In this document: positions 1-8,388 of the stretch, one piece after another
How the letters are laid out: each line of letters opens with the position of its first letter
Position numbering within the stretch: the first letter of the stretch is position 1
Assembly: GCF_902506095.1 (NCBI RefSeq)
Contig: NZ_LR733293.1
Span: 416,416-480,415 of the forward strand
Direction of reading: 5' to 3'
Origin: Arthrobacter sp. 9AX
Lineage (GTDB): Bacteria; Actinomycetota; Actinomycetes; Actinomycetales; Micrococcaceae
Length of the DNA: 64,000 nucleotides
Translations under genes and position numbers: made by a program
Notes under the pieces: generated by a model
Database searches by the model: none
The model's input: only the letters and a program-made list of their open reading frames with translations
Told to the model about the DNA's origin: nothing

Positions 1-558
1 TTGGGCTGGCAGGTGACCATCTTCATGGGACTTCAGTCGATCGCCTTCTACGTCCTGATGGCCTGGCTGCCAACTATCGAACAAAGCCGCGGGGTCCCCG
101 CCGCTACCGCCGGAATCCATCTGTCCCTTTTCCTGCTCGTCAGTGTTTTCGCAAGTCTCGGGGCAGGCGGAATTCTGCATCGCGGTTCGGACCAGCGGCT
201 TGTTTCCTTCGCCAGCGGAGCGGTGATGGTTGTGACGTTCCTGGGCCTGGCGATCGCGCCGGACCTTATTCTGATGTGGGTTGTTCTGGGCGCAATCGGG
301 TGCGGAAGCCTCATTGTCATTGCCCTGTCGCTGTTCAGCCTCAGGACCGTGAACCATCCGCAGGCGGCATCGTTGTCCGGCATGGCCCAATCCGTTGGTT
401 ATGGCCTCGCTGCCGTTGGGCCGGTGATGTTCGGCGGGCTTCGCGATCTGAGCGGAGATTGGACGCTTCCGCTCCTGGTCACCGCGGGGATCATGGCGGT
501 CCTCGCCGTGACGGGCCTGCTCGCGGGGCGGAACCGGGTGATCAGCCCTTCGGCGTAG
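1..558 (+). CDS. MFS transporter, C-terminal part (5' truncated by window)
   Basis: This is the last 185 residues of a major facilitator superfamily transporter that begins before the window. The fragment holds about five hydrophobic helices with short basic loops (for example the HRGSDQR loop near residues 60-66) and a small polar tail. The opening TTG is only the first in-frame codon of the fragment and should not be read as the true start. The pattern resembles CynX/NimT-type cyanate or organic-anion permeases, but substrate cannot be judged. It converges on the LacI gene with a 7-bp gap between stop codons, so it is not part of the fructan operon. Family assignment is fairly sure and the subfamily is a guess. 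Confidence 0.75.
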   Translation: MGWQVTIFMGLQSIAFYVLMAWLPTIEQSRGVPAATAGIHLSLFLLVSVFASLGAGGILHRGSDQRLVSFASGAVMVVTFLGLAIAPDLILMWVVLGAIGCGSLIVIALSLFSLRTVNHPQAASLSGMAQSVGYGLAAVGPVMFGGLRDLSGDWTLPLLVTAGIMAVLAVTGLLAGRNRVISPSA

Positions 559-565
559 ACCCCTG

Positions 566-1654
566 TCAGGCCCGCGCCTGGGCTTTGACTGAGGTCCGTT
601 CCACGGCGGGACAGTGCATCTTCGCCACCCCGTCCGCCGCTACCTCGGGTGCTCCTTCGAGTTCCAGCAGCATCCGCACCCCTGCCGCGCCGAGTTCGTA
701 GTGGGGCAGGGAGACGGTGGACAGCGGTGGGCGCAGGTGCGCCGCAATGACTTCCTGGTTGTCGAATCCCACTACGGCCATGTCGTCCGGGATGGACAGG
801 CCGCGCTCGCGCAGCCCGTCGTAGAGGCCCATGGCCATCCGGTCGTTGTAGCAGTACACCGCCGTCACGTCGCGCTTGAGGAGGGCCGCCGTGGCCCCGT
901 ACCCGCCCTCCTGGTCCGGATAGGCCTCCAGCACCAGTGCGGGATCGAACGGAACGCCGGCCTCCTCCAGCGCGTCACGGTACCCGCGAAGGCGGCCGTC
1001 CTTGGCCGGCGCGGGAATGGTCGCATTAATGAAGGCGATGCGGCGGTGGCCCTGCCGTAGGAGAATCTCGGTGGCTGAACGCCCGCCCTGGACTTCGTCC
1101 GGCACAACGGCCCGGGTTCCGGGCTCATGGGAGAAGCAGTTCACCAGCACGAAGTCCGCTTCCCGCAGCGGCGCCGGGATATCGGTTTGCCGGTGAAACC
1201 AGGTGGAGTAGAGGATGCCGCGCACTTTGTACTCGAGCATCATCTGGATGGCATCCTGCTCCAGTTCGCCGTCGCCCTCGGTGTTGGCGATCAGGAGCGC
1301 ATAGCCGTGCTTCCACGCCTCATCCTGGGCGCCATGGATAATCTGGCCCGCGAAGGGTGTGGTGGCAACGCCGTCGGCCACCAGCCCGATAAACCGCGAC
1401 GTTCCGCTGACCAGGGTCTTGGCCATGGCGTTGGGCCGGTAGCCGAGGGTCCGGATGGCGTCCTTGACCCGCTGCCGGGTTTCTTCGGCGATTCGGGCGC
1501 TCTTTTTCTTGTTGACGATCAAGGAGACGGTGGCGGTGGAAACCCCTGCCGCCTCTGCTACGTCGCGGAGGGTGACAGGGTGCGCCCGGTCCGGGGTCCG
1601 CGGGGAAGGGGCTGCCGGGGCCGGCTTCCCGGGGCTTTTCTCCATTGAACTCAT
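566..1654 (-). CDS. LacI-family transcriptional repressor of the fructan locus
   Basis: A 362-residue LacI/GalR repressor. Residues 27-50 form the helix-turn-helix (VTLRDVAEAAGVSTATVSLIV), followed by the hinge (GYRPNAMAKTLVSG) and a periplasmic-binding-like effector domain to the end. I chose the start at 1654 because GGAGG sits four bases upstream of the ATG. An ATG at 1696 overlaps the permease stop but has no better signal. It is the last gene of the leftward operon with two permeases, a binding protein and a GH32 hydrolase. It is the obvious candidate to bind the four AAGCGCTT-type operators at 6367-6540, and would then repress its own operon. The inducer (fructose, sucrose or an oligofructoside) is inferred from the neighbours only. 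Confidence 0.93.
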   Translation of the reverse strand: MSSMEKSPGKPAPAAPSPRTPDRAHPVTLRDVAEAAGVSTATVSLIVNKKKSARIAEETRQRVKDAIRTLGYRPNAMAKTLVSGTSRFIGLVADGVATTPFAGQIIHGAQDEAWKHGYALLIANTEGDGELEQDAIQMMLEYKVRGILYSTWFHRQTDIPAPLREADFVLVNCFSHEPGTRAVVPDEVQGGRSATEILLRQGHRRIAFINATIPAPAKDGRLRGYRDALEEAGVPFDPALVLEAYPDQEGGYGATAALLKRDVTAVYCYNDRMAMGLYDGLRERGLSIPDDMAVVGFDNQEVIAAHLRPPLSTVSLPHYELGAAGVRMLLELEGAPEVAADGVAKMHCPAVERTSVKAQARA

Positions 1655-1692
1655 CTGTCCTCCGTCAGGAGTATATCCGGCTGCTGCGGCCG

Positions 1693-2595
1693 TCATCCCT
1701 TCGTCGCCCCGCTCTCCATTCCCTGGATCATGGCTTTGTTCAGCACCAGGAACACCAGCAGCAGCGGCGTGATGGTGACGCACACGGCGGCGAAGGTGGC
1801 CGTCCAGTCCACCTTGCCCATGGCGCCGATGTAGTTCTGCAGGCCCAGTGGAATGGTCTTCAGGTCCTCGGACAGCACAAAGGTGTTGGCGAAGATGAAG
1901 TCGTTCCAGATGAAGATGCTGTTCACCAGCACAACCGTCACCACCGTGTTGAGGGACAACGGCAGGGTGATCAGCCCGAAAATCCGGTAGGGCCCGGCCC
2001 CGTCCAGTGACGCGGCCTCGTACGTTTCCTTGGGGATGTACTCGTAGAACGAGCAAAAAAGGTACACCGACATCGGCAGGGAGAAGCCGGCCAGCGGAAT
2101 GATCATCGACTGGTAGGTGTCCAGCAGGTTCACGGCCGAGTAATCGATAAAGAGCGGGACCAGCGCGATCTGCACCGGGACGATGATGCCGATCAGGAAC
2201 AGCCCGCGCACCAGCTTGCTGAGCCGGAACCCGAGCACCTGGATGGCGTAGGCGGCCATCATGCCCAGCAGGACGATCAAGACGTTCGCGCCCATGGTCA
2301 CCACAAAGCTGTTCAGGATGTTCCGGCCCAGGTCTCCCGTTTCGAAGGCCCTGGCGTAGTTCTCCCAGGTCAGGGAGCCGGGCAGGGCGAAGGGATCGCC
2401 GGTGGCAAAGTCCTCTTCGGTGCGCAGGCTCGTCAGGAACAGCCACGCGAGCGGGTACACCTGCACAATCACGATGAGCATGATCAGCACGCGTGACAGG
2501 GTCCGGAACAGGTTGGGCTTACGACGGCGGCGGGAGACTTCCGGCCGCGGCGGAACCACTTCGGGCGGGCTGGCTGGGGCGGCCTGGGTAATCAT
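1693..2595 (-). CDS. ABC sugar transporter permease (MalG/CUT1 type)
   Basis: A 300-residue inner-membrane permease with six predicted helices and the EAA loop (EAASLDGAGPYRIFG, about residues 190-204) that docks the ATPase. A basic RRRRK stretch precedes helix 1. The start at 2595 overlaps the stop of the upstream permease as ATGA, which indicates translational coupling; the longer upstream extension overlaps the neighbour too far. With the second permease and the lipoprotein it forms a CUT1 carbohydrate importer. No ATPase gene lies in the locus, so a shared MsiK-like ATPase elsewhere is probable. The cargo is likely fructo-oligosaccharides or sucrose, judged from the flanking GH32 genes. 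Confidence 0.93.
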   Translation of the reverse strand: MITQAAPASPPEVVPPRPEVSRRRRKPNLFRTLSRVLIMLIVIVQVYPLAWLFLTSLRTEEDFATGDPFALPGSLTWENYARAFETGDLGRNILNSFVVTMGANVLIVLLGMMAAYAIQVLGFRLSKLVRGLFLIGIIVPVQIALVPLFIDYSAVNLLDTYQSMIIPLAGFSLPMSVYLFCSFYEYIPKETYEAASLDGAGPYRIFGLITLPLSLNTVVTVVLVNSIFIWNDFIFANTFVLSEDLKTIPLGLQNYIGAMGKVDWTATFAAVCVTITPLLLVFLVLNKAMIQGMESGATKG

Positions 2596-3488
2596 GAGTC
2601 TGCCTTCCGCTTGAGCAGGAACAGGATGAGGCCGACGGCGACGAGGCACTCAATAACGATGAAAACGGAGATGGTGCTGGCGTAGCCGAAATCGGTGCTG
2701 GTGAACGCTGTTTTGTACATGTAGGTGGTCAGCAGTTCGGAGGACTGTCCCGGCCCGCCGTTGGTCATCAGATAAGGGATGTCGAAGCCGCGCAGGCCGT
2801 ACGTCGTGGCCATGATGGTGGTGGTGATCCACACCGGGCGGATGTACGGGAAGCGGATTTTTGTGAACAGGGTCCACCGGGACGCGCCGTCCAGGACTGC
2901 CGCTTCCTCGAGTTCCTTGGGCACGGCGATCAGCGCCGCGTAGATGATGAGCATGTACAGCCCGGTGAACCGCCAGCCCTCCGGTGCCGATACTGCGGCG
3001 AGGACAGTGTTGACGTCCGAGAGCCAGGGGCGTTCCAGGCTGCCCAGTCCCATCCAGTGCAGGAGTTGGTTGAGCAGGCCCACCGGATCGATGGAGTAGA
3101 TCCGGACGAACAGGAAGGCGATGGCGACGGTGGAGATCACTGCCGGCAACAGGTAAAGGGTCTTGATGAGCTCCCGCCCCCGGTGGAGGGACGTGAGCAG
3201 GCTGGCCACCAGCAGCGCTCCGCCGAGCTGCAGGACCAGGCAGATGGCCAGGTAGAGCAGGGCGTTCAGGAACGCGCGCCAGAAGATGTCGTCGGCAACA
3301 AACATGCGGACGTAGTTGTCCAGCCCCACAAACTCCATGTCGCTGATGCCGTTCCAGGAGAAAAAGCTCAGGAACAGTGATTGGAGGATCGGGAAGAGTA
3401 CGGCTGCGCCATAGAGCAGCAGCGGCGGAAGCAGGAAGACCAGGACCGAGGTCCGCGACCTGTTGGGAAGCATCCTGTTGGGTTGCAT
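2592..3488 (-). CDS. ABC sugar transporter permease (MalF/CUT1 type)
   Basis: A 298-residue permease with six membrane segments, the first directly after a short basic N-terminus. It carries the EAA loop EAAVLDGASRWTLFTKI near residues 195-211. It follows the binding-protein gene by 9 bp and overlaps the second permease by 4 bp, the usual binding protein - MalF - MalG order. It would pair with the 1693-2595 product to form the channel of a carbohydrate importer. Length and motif placement are normal for the family. Confidence 0.93.
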   Translation of the reverse strand: MQPNRMLPNRSRTSVLVFLLPPLLLYGAAVLFPILQSLFLSFFSWNGISDMEFVGLDNYVRMFVADDIFWRAFLNALLYLAICLVLQLGGALLVASLLTSLHRGRELIKTLYLLPAVISTVAIAFLFVRIYSIDPVGLLNQLLHWMGLGSLERPWLSDVNTVLAAVSAPEGWRFTGLYMLIIYAALIAVPKELEEAAVLDGASRWTLFTKIRFPYIRPVWITTTIMATTYGLRGFDIPYLMTNGGPGQSSELLTTYMYKTAFTSTDFGYASTISVFIVIECLVAVGLILFLLKRKADS

Positions 3489-3497
3489 GGAGTGCCT

Positions 3498-4832
3498 TTA
3501 CTTGAAGAACTTGGGCGCGTTCTGGGCGATCGTGTTGTCCATGGTGGCGGTGAACTGCTCGGGCGAGATGTTGCCCTGCACCAGCAGGACGAGTTCCTGC
3601 TGCAGCCGTCCGTTGGTGGTGGGGTCGAGCTGGGTGTCCCAGGGCATGGCCTGCTTCGAGCCCAGGTCCTTGGCCTGGTCCAGCGCTTTCCGGTAGAGCG
3701 GCGTGGCGTTGGCCGGGAGGGTGGTTTCCACGGTGGTGGTGGGGGAGAGCGCGCCGGTGGCCGCGTATTCGGCGGGGTACTTCTGCAGGGCGAACTTCAG
3801 GAAGTCGCTGACCAGCGGGTCATAGGTTTTCGCGTTGACCGCCATGCCAATGCCCGACGGCGAGACGAACTCGTTTGCCGACGTCGCGGAGCCCGCCGTG
3901 GTGGGCAGGGTGAAGAAGTCGATATCGTCGCGGACATCCGGGTTCAGTTTGTCGGTGGCCAGGCTGGGCAGTTCCCAGGTTCCGATGTTGTACATGGCGG
4001 CCTGGCCTGAGGTGAACTGGTTTTGCGCGTCCGAGTAGCCCTGGGCGGAGAAACCGTCCTGGAAACACTTGGCCTTGCCCAGGTCCGCCATCCAGTTCAC
4101 GGTCTTCTGGCCCGCTGCATCGGCGAACTTCGCTTCGCCCTTCTTCAGCTTTTGGACGAAGTCCGGTCCGGCGGCCCGGAACGGCTGGTAGGCGATGTAA
4201 CGCTCCAGCGGCCACTGGTCCTGGCCGTCGATGGCGATGGGGGTGATGCCCGCGTTGCGCAGGGCGGTGCACATGGTGGGGATGTCATCCAGCGACGTCG
4301 GAACAGCCACACCTGCCTTTTCCAGCAGGGCCTTGTTGTACCAGATGAATTCCAGCTCGAACTGGAACGGAATCATGAACAGGGAACCGTCGTCGAAGCG
4401 CTGGTAGTCCAGGGCCCCGGGGCGGTAGTCGTCGTAGATGTCCAGCGTCTTCAACAGCTTCTCGGCGTCCACCATCTTGCCTTGCTTGGCCAGCTGCTGG
4501 GCGAAGGGCGTCGCGTCGGTATCAAACAGCTCGGGCAGCTTGTTGGCGGCGGCGAGGGTCTCGAGCTTCTGGATGTACGAGGGCCGGTCCGGGGTGGTGA
4601 TCAGGTTCAGCTTGAAGCCGGGGTGGTCCTTGCCGTAGTCGTCGGCCAGCTTCTTCATGATGTTGATGACGGCCCCGTCGGCGGGACGGGAGAGGAGCCA
4701 CGAGATTTCCCGCGGTTTGATCTCGCCGGTGGGGGCGACGTTGGTGGGACTGGTGGAGGCTCCGCCCCCGCAGCCGGTGAGGGCGAGGGCGGTGACTGCT
4801 GCGACGGCGGCAGCGCGGAGCAGGTTTTTCAT
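3498..4832 (-). CDS. Extracellular sugar-binding lipoprotein of the fructan ABC importer
   Basis: A 444-residue family 1 solute-binding protein. The N-terminus is a lipoprotein signal with lipobox LTGC and acylated Cys21, so the protein is anchored outside the membrane. The body has the two-lobed CUT1 binding-protein pattern. The start at 4832 has AAGGGAG about nine bases upstream. It lies 64 bp downstream of the GH32 hydrolase gene and 9 bp upstream of the first permease. Ligand is inferred as a beta-fructoside because both flanking enzymes are GH32; the sequence alone does not fix it. Confidence 0.92.
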   Translation of the reverse strand: MKNLLRAAAVAAVTALALTGCGGGASTSPTNVAPTGEIKPREISWLLSRPADGAVINIMKKLADDYGKDHPGFKLNLITTPDRPSYIQKLETLAAANKLPELFDTDATPFAQQLAKQGKMVDAEKLLKTLDIYDDYRPGALDYQRFDDGSLFMIPFQFELEFIWYNKALLEKAGVAVPTSLDDIPTMCTALRNAGITPIAIDGQDQWPLERYIAYQPFRAAGPDFVQKLKKGEAKFADAAGQKTVNWMADLGKAKCFQDGFSAQGYSDAQNQFTSGQAAMYNIGTWELPSLATDKLNPDVRDDIDFFTLPTTAGSATSANEFVSPSGIGMAVNAKTYDPLVSDFLKFALQKYPAEYAATGALSPTTTVETTLPANATPLYRKALDQAKDLGSKQAMPWDTQLDPTTNGRLQQELVLLVQGNISPEQFTATMDNTIAQNAPKFFK

Positions 4833-4896
4833 TGCGGCAATCTCCCTTGATTGGAGCGGATCGGTTGGGTGGGTCGGGTGGAATGAAAGGGTGTGT

Positions 4897-6348
4897 TCAG
4901 GTGTCGGTGCGCTTGCGTACTTCGAAATCGGTGACGGTGACGGACCCTTCGCCGGCGAAGACGCCGATTCCGCCGGCGCCCAGGTCGTAGATGCGCGTGC
5001 TGAGCGCCACCTGCCGGTCCACGACGGCGACGCACAGGTCGCCGTCGACGATGACTTCCAGCGTGTGGCTTCCAGGTACGAGGTTGCAGGGACGCTCGAG
5101 TTCGATGGCGAAAGGAACATCGCCGGAGACCTGCCACTGCGCGTCGCCGGTAATCGTCCGCGGCCAGCGGTCGAAGACCAGGCGTCCACGCTTCGGTTCG
5201 AGGCGGAGGACGTAGGAGTGGTCGCCGTCCGGGGTGGAGCGCAGCAGCAGCCCGCATTCGGTGGTGCCGGCCTGGATGTCGAACACCGCCCTGGCATGGA
5301 ACTGGGCGGGCATCCGGTTGCCGGTGACGGCGGCCTGGTAGCCGTCCGGCACGTCCAGCCGGAGGGGCAGCGGAGGGAAAGGCGCGGCACCGTCCAGCTC
5401 CAGGGGCACCTCGTCCCAGAAGCTGTCCACCAACTCGTCGGCGAAGCCAAATGCCAATGTCCCGTCGGCGTTCTGCCGGGCCTCCAGCACTGCCATGGTG
5501 CCCGCCCACTGCCAGGCGCCGTCGTCGGAATTTCCTTCCTTGCTGGCGATCCAGCCGAAGAAGAACCGCCGCCCGTCCCGTTCCGCCGTTTTGGAGGCAT
5601 AGAAGGCGCGCCCATCGATGGAGTCCCGGGCCGGGACAGTCCAGGGGCCGTCAGGGCTTTTGGCCATGCGGTACCTGGTGGTGAAGTTTTCCGAGAACTC
5701 GGAGTAGACCAGGTACCACCAGTCACCCCAGGAGAACACGTCCGGGCATTCGTGGGTGATGTAGCGGCGGGGGTCCCAGAACGGGTCCGTGTACTCCCAG
5801 GTCATCAGGTCCCTGGAAGTGCACTGGGCGATGACGCCGCGGCGCCGCTCCGGTCCCTCGGAGTGACGGGCGGCAATAAGCATCCGCCACAGGCCTGCCG
5901 GTTCGTCGCGGAACACGAAGGGGTCCCGCCAGTCGCCGGACTCGTAACCGGACGGTGCGCCGAACGTGAGCTCCGGGTGCTTGGCCCATGTACGCATCCC
6001 GTCAGCGCTGGTGGCGTGCATGACCAGCTGCAGGGGCAGGCCGTCGGTGCCCAGGTTGGATGGATTCTGCCCGGTGTAGAACAGGTGGTGGACGCCTGAT
6101 TCGTCGGCGATGATGCTGCCGGTGTAGGCATTGAAGTCCGGGTCAGTGTCCGTTCCGTGGGGGAGGGCAACTCCCTGGTCCTGGAACTGGATGAGGTCCT
6201 TGGTGGTCACGAGGTTCCAGGCGGTTCCCGGTTTCGGGTCTGCGCGGATCTCGTGGAGGTAGAAGAGCCAGAACTCCCCGTTGTGCTGGAAGGGGATCAG
6301 GTCACCAACCCATGCATCGGAGGGCTGGAAAAATACCTGGTGATTCAT
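4897..6348 (-). CDS. GH32 beta-fructosidase, cytoplasmic
   Basis: A 483-residue glycoside hydrolase family 32 enzyme without a signal peptide, so it probably cleaves imported oligofructosides or sucrose in the cytoplasm. The three catalytic motifs are visible: nucleophile Asp16 in a divergent WMNDPNG region (AWVGDLIPF), RDP at 141-143 and the acid/base EC pair at 200-201 (THECPDVF). The C-terminal 140 residues form the beta-sandwich. It is the first gene of the leftward importer operon. Its promoter, with -35 TTGATC and -10 TAGCTT 17 bp apart, is straddled by two LacI-type operators. The start has no clear Shine-Dalgarno sequence. The exact specificity (invertase, levanase or inulinase) is open. 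Confidence 0.9.
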   Translation of the reverse strand: MNHQVFFQPSDAWVGDLIPFQHNGEFWLFYLHEIRADPKPGTAWNLVTTKDLIQFQDQGVALPHGTDTDPDFNAYTGSIIADESGVHHLFYTGQNPSNLGTDGLPLQLVMHATSADGMRTWAKHPELTFGAPSGYESGDWRDPFVFRDEPAGLWRMLIAARHSEGPERRRGVIAQCTSRDLMTWEYTDPFWDPRRYITHECPDVFSWGDWWYLVYSEFSENFTTRYRMAKSPDGPWTVPARDSIDGRAFYASKTAERDGRRFFFGWIASKEGNSDDGAWQWAGTMAVLEARQNADGTLAFGFADELVDSFWDEVPLELDGAAPFPPLPLRLDVPDGYQAAVTGNRMPAQFHARAVFDIQAGTTECGLLLRSTPDGDHSYVLRLEPKRGRLVFDRWPRTITGDAQWQVSGDVPFAIELERPCNLVPGSHTLEVIVDGDLCVAVVDRQVALSTRIYDLGAGGIGVFAGEGSVTVTDFEVRKRTDT

Positions 6349-6366
6349 CGGCGCTGATGTCCATTC

Positions 6367-6429
6367 TGCTAAAGCGTTTGATCACCTCGAAGCTAGTCGC
6401 AAAATGGCTGATGATCAAGCGTTTTAGCA
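6367..6429 (-). promoter_or_regulatory. Leftward fructan promoter with operator pair O1/O2
   Basis: Two near-identical 18-bp LacI-type sites face each other. O1 (6367-6384) reads TGCTAAAGCGTTTGATCA and O2 (6412-6429) reads TGATCAAGCGTTTTAGCA. On the minus strand -35 TTGATC (6418-6413) lies inside O2 and -10 TAGCTT (6395-6390) follows a 17-bp spacer, so O1 covers the likely start of transcription. Centre-to-centre distance is 45 bp. Confidence 0.75.
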
Positions 6430-6477
6430 ATATAAATTTCCCTGCTTGGCCGCTCAAATTACTTGTTCGGGTTTCCT

Positions 6478-6540
6478 TGCCTAAACGCTTGACCAACTCG
6501 CTTGCGGCGGAGTATCTTCTCGTGCTAAAGCGCTTAATCA
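6478..6540 (+). promoter_or_regulatory. Rightward fructanase promoter with operator pair O3/O4
   Basis: O3 (6478-6495) contains TAAACGCTTGACCA and O4 (6523-6540) reads TGCTAAAGCGCTTAATCA. On the plus strand -35 TTGACC (6489-6494) lies inside O3, and -10 TATCTT (6513-6518) follows after 18 bp, with O4 just downstream of it. The centres are 45 bp apart, the same as the leftward pair, so the two promoters are mirror images. Confidence 0.75.
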
Positions 6541-6615
6541 AATGGTGCTCTGACGTGGATCAACGAAGGTTCCGGCACCCGGGCGCTGGGCAAAGCAGCC
6601 CTCGAGAGGAAGTCA

Positions 6616-8175
6616 ATGATGACTCATGCCATTTCGCGTCGCCGTGTCCTGCAGGGAACCGGGGCGGGAGCCCTCGCCCTGTTGATGAGCAGTACCGTGC
6701 CAGCCAATCCCGCCCTCGCCCAGGGTTCCCTGCGGGCCGTCTTCCACATGACGCCGCCGTCCGGCTGGCTCTGCGACCCGCAGCGCCCGGTCTACCTGGA
6801 TGGCGCCTACCACCTGTACTACCTGCACTCCACGCAAAACAACGGCCAAGGCGGCTGGGACCACGCCACCACCACCGACGGCGTCGCCTTCACCCACCAT
6901 GGTGTGGCACTGCCGCTGCAGACGGACTTTCCCGTGTGGTCGGGCTCAGCCGTTGTGGACGTCGCGAACACCGCTGGCTTCGGTGCCGGTGCCGTTGTGG
7001 CACTCGCGTCGCAGCCCACGGGCGGCATCCGAAAATACCAGGAGCAGTACCTGTATTGGTCCACCGACGGCGGCTACACCTTCACCGCGCTGCCCGGGCC
7101 GGTGATCGTCAACACCGACGGCAGGGCCGCCAGCACCCAGGCGCAGATCGGGAACGCGGAGTGGTTCCGCGACCCCAAGATCCATTGGGATGCGGCCCGC
7201 GGCGAGTGGGTGTGCGTGATCGGCCGGGCCCGCTATGCCGCCTTCTACACGTCCCCGAACCTGCGCGACTGGCAGCTCAAACGCAACTTCGACTTTCCGA
7301 ATCACGCCCTCGGCGGGATCGAGTGTCCCGACCTGTTCGAAATGACAGCGGACGACGGCACCCGCCACTGGGTGCTCGGGGCCAGCATGGATGCCTACAG
7401 CATCGGGCTTCCCATGACCTACGCCTACTGGACCGGAACGTGGAATGGCGAGCAGTTCCTCGCCGACGATGTCAGCAACCCGCAGTGGCTCGACTGGGGC
7501 TGGGACTGGTACGGCGGCGTGACCTGGCCCGCGGTGGAAGCCCCCGAAGCGCGCCGGTACGCGATCGGCTGGATGAACAATTGGAAGTACGCCGCCCGCG
7601 ATCTCCCCACCGATGCCACCGACGGGTACAACGGCCAGAACTCGATCGTGCGGGAGCTGCGCCTGGAACGCCAGGCAGGCGGCTGGTATTCGCTGCTCAG
7701 CAGCCCGATCGGCGCGCTGGCACAGCACGCCACCTCCACCACCGCGTTTCCGGACCGCACGGTCAATGGAAGCTTGGTGCTGCCGTGGAGCGGGCGGGCC
7801 TACGAACTGGAGCTGGACATCGCTTGGGATGCCGCAGCGAACGTCGGCGTTTCGGTGGGACTCTCGGCCGACGGCGCCCGCCACACGAACATCGGCAAGT
7901 ACGGCAACGAACTTTACGTGGACCGTGCGCCGTCGGACCTGGCCGGCTTCTCCCTGGTGCCGTTCACGCGGGCGGCCGCGCCCATCGACGCCGCGGCACG
8001 CTCGGTGCACCTGCGGATTTTCGTTGACACGCAGAGCGTGGAAGTTTTTGTGAACGCCGGCCACACCGTGCTCTCGCAGCAGGTGCACTTCGCGGACGGC
8101 GACACCGGGATTTCGTTCTACACCGATGGCGGCCCCGCCACCTTCTCCGGTATCACCATCCGGTCCTTCGAATAG
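6616..8175 (+). CDS. Secreted GH32 levanase/fructanase (Tat-exported)
   Basis: A 519-residue GH32 enzyme with a Tat signal peptide: SRRRVLQ at 7-13, a hydrophobic stretch, then a cleavage site near ALAQ (33-36). Catalytic motifs are Asp54 in WLCDPQRP, RDP at 185-187 and EC at 236-237. A C-terminal beta-sandwich completes the family architecture. AGAGGA sits six bases before the ATG at 6616. It is transcribed away from the importer operon under paired LacI-type operators. The inferred division of labour is that this enzyme cuts fructan outside, the ABC system imports the products, and the 4897-6348 enzyme finishes hydrolysis inside. Confidence 0.92.
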   Translation: MMTHAISRRRVLQGTGAGALALLMSSTVPANPALAQGSLRAVFHMTPPSGWLCDPQRPVYLDGAYHLYYLHSTQNNGQGGWDHATTTDGVAFTHHGVALPLQTDFPVWSGSAVVDVANTAGFGAGAVVALASQPTGGIRKYQEQYLYWSTDGGYTFTALPGPVIVNTDGRAASTQAQIGNAEWFRDPKIHWDAARGEWVCVIGRARYAAFYTSPNLRDWQLKRNFDFPNHALGGIECPDLFEMTADDGTRHWVLGASMDAYSIGLPMTYAYWTGTWNGEQFLADDVSNPQWLDWGWDWYGGVTWPAVEAPEARRYAIGWMNNWKYAARDLPTDATDGYNGQNSIVRELRLERQAGGWYSLLSSPIGALAQHATSTTAFPDRTVNGSLVLPWSGRAYELELDIAWDAAANVGVSVGLSADGARHTNIGKYGNELYVDRAPSDLAGFSLVPFTRAAAPIDAAARSVHLRIFVDTQSVEVFVNAGHTVLSQQVHFADGDTGISFYTDGGPATFSGITIRSFE

Positions 8176-8184
8176 CCCAAAAGC

Positions 8185-8225
8185 CACAACGGCGGCCCGC
8201 ACGCAAAGGTGGGGCCGCCATTGTG
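8185..8225 (+). terminator. Stem-loop terminator after the secreted GH32 gene
   Basis: The arms CACAACGGCGGCCC (8185-8198) and GGGGCCGCCATTGTG (8211-8225) pair nearly perfectly around a short loop, starting 9 bp after the stop codon. There is no strong T-run, as is common in high-GC actinobacteria. Confidence 0.7.
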
Positions 8226-8263
8226 ATTTCGACAGGCGCGGATTTCGACAGGCTCAATCACCC
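8225..8263. repeat. Interspersed TTTCGACAGGCTCAAYCACC repeat, two short copies
   Basis: GATTTCGACAGG occurs twice here (8225 and 8241), and the second copy extends into GCTCAATCACCC. The same core is tandemly amplified at 26151-26435. This kind of intergenic element is common in Arthrobacter-like genomes and looks non-coding. Confidence 0.6.
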
Positions 8264-8373
8264 ACCGCCTGGCTGCATTAATGCTTGCCCACCCGTCCGC
8301 TAGATGGGTCCAACGCCGGGAAGGGGCGGTCCCCGCCGCCCAAAGGGGCAGGTCGGGTAGCACCGCCTGCCCG

Positions 8374-8388
8374 TACACTGGGCAGGTG
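8374..8388 (+). promoter_or_regulatory. -10 element of a leaderless LuxR-fusion gene
   Basis: TACACT (8374-8379) is followed by six bases and then the GTG start at 8386, so transcription probably begins at the start codon. No Shine-Dalgarno sequence is present. Confidence 0.55.

Noticed and set aside
1655..2446. Long upstream extension of the LacI reading frame on the minus strand
   Set aside because: It is an out-of-frame reading of the permease gene, which has clear EAA-loop homology. The LacI start at 1654 has its own ribosome binding site.
4657..6099. 480-codon open frame on the plus strand
   Set aside because: It is antisense to the GH32 gene whose catalytic motifs are intact, and it shows no domain.
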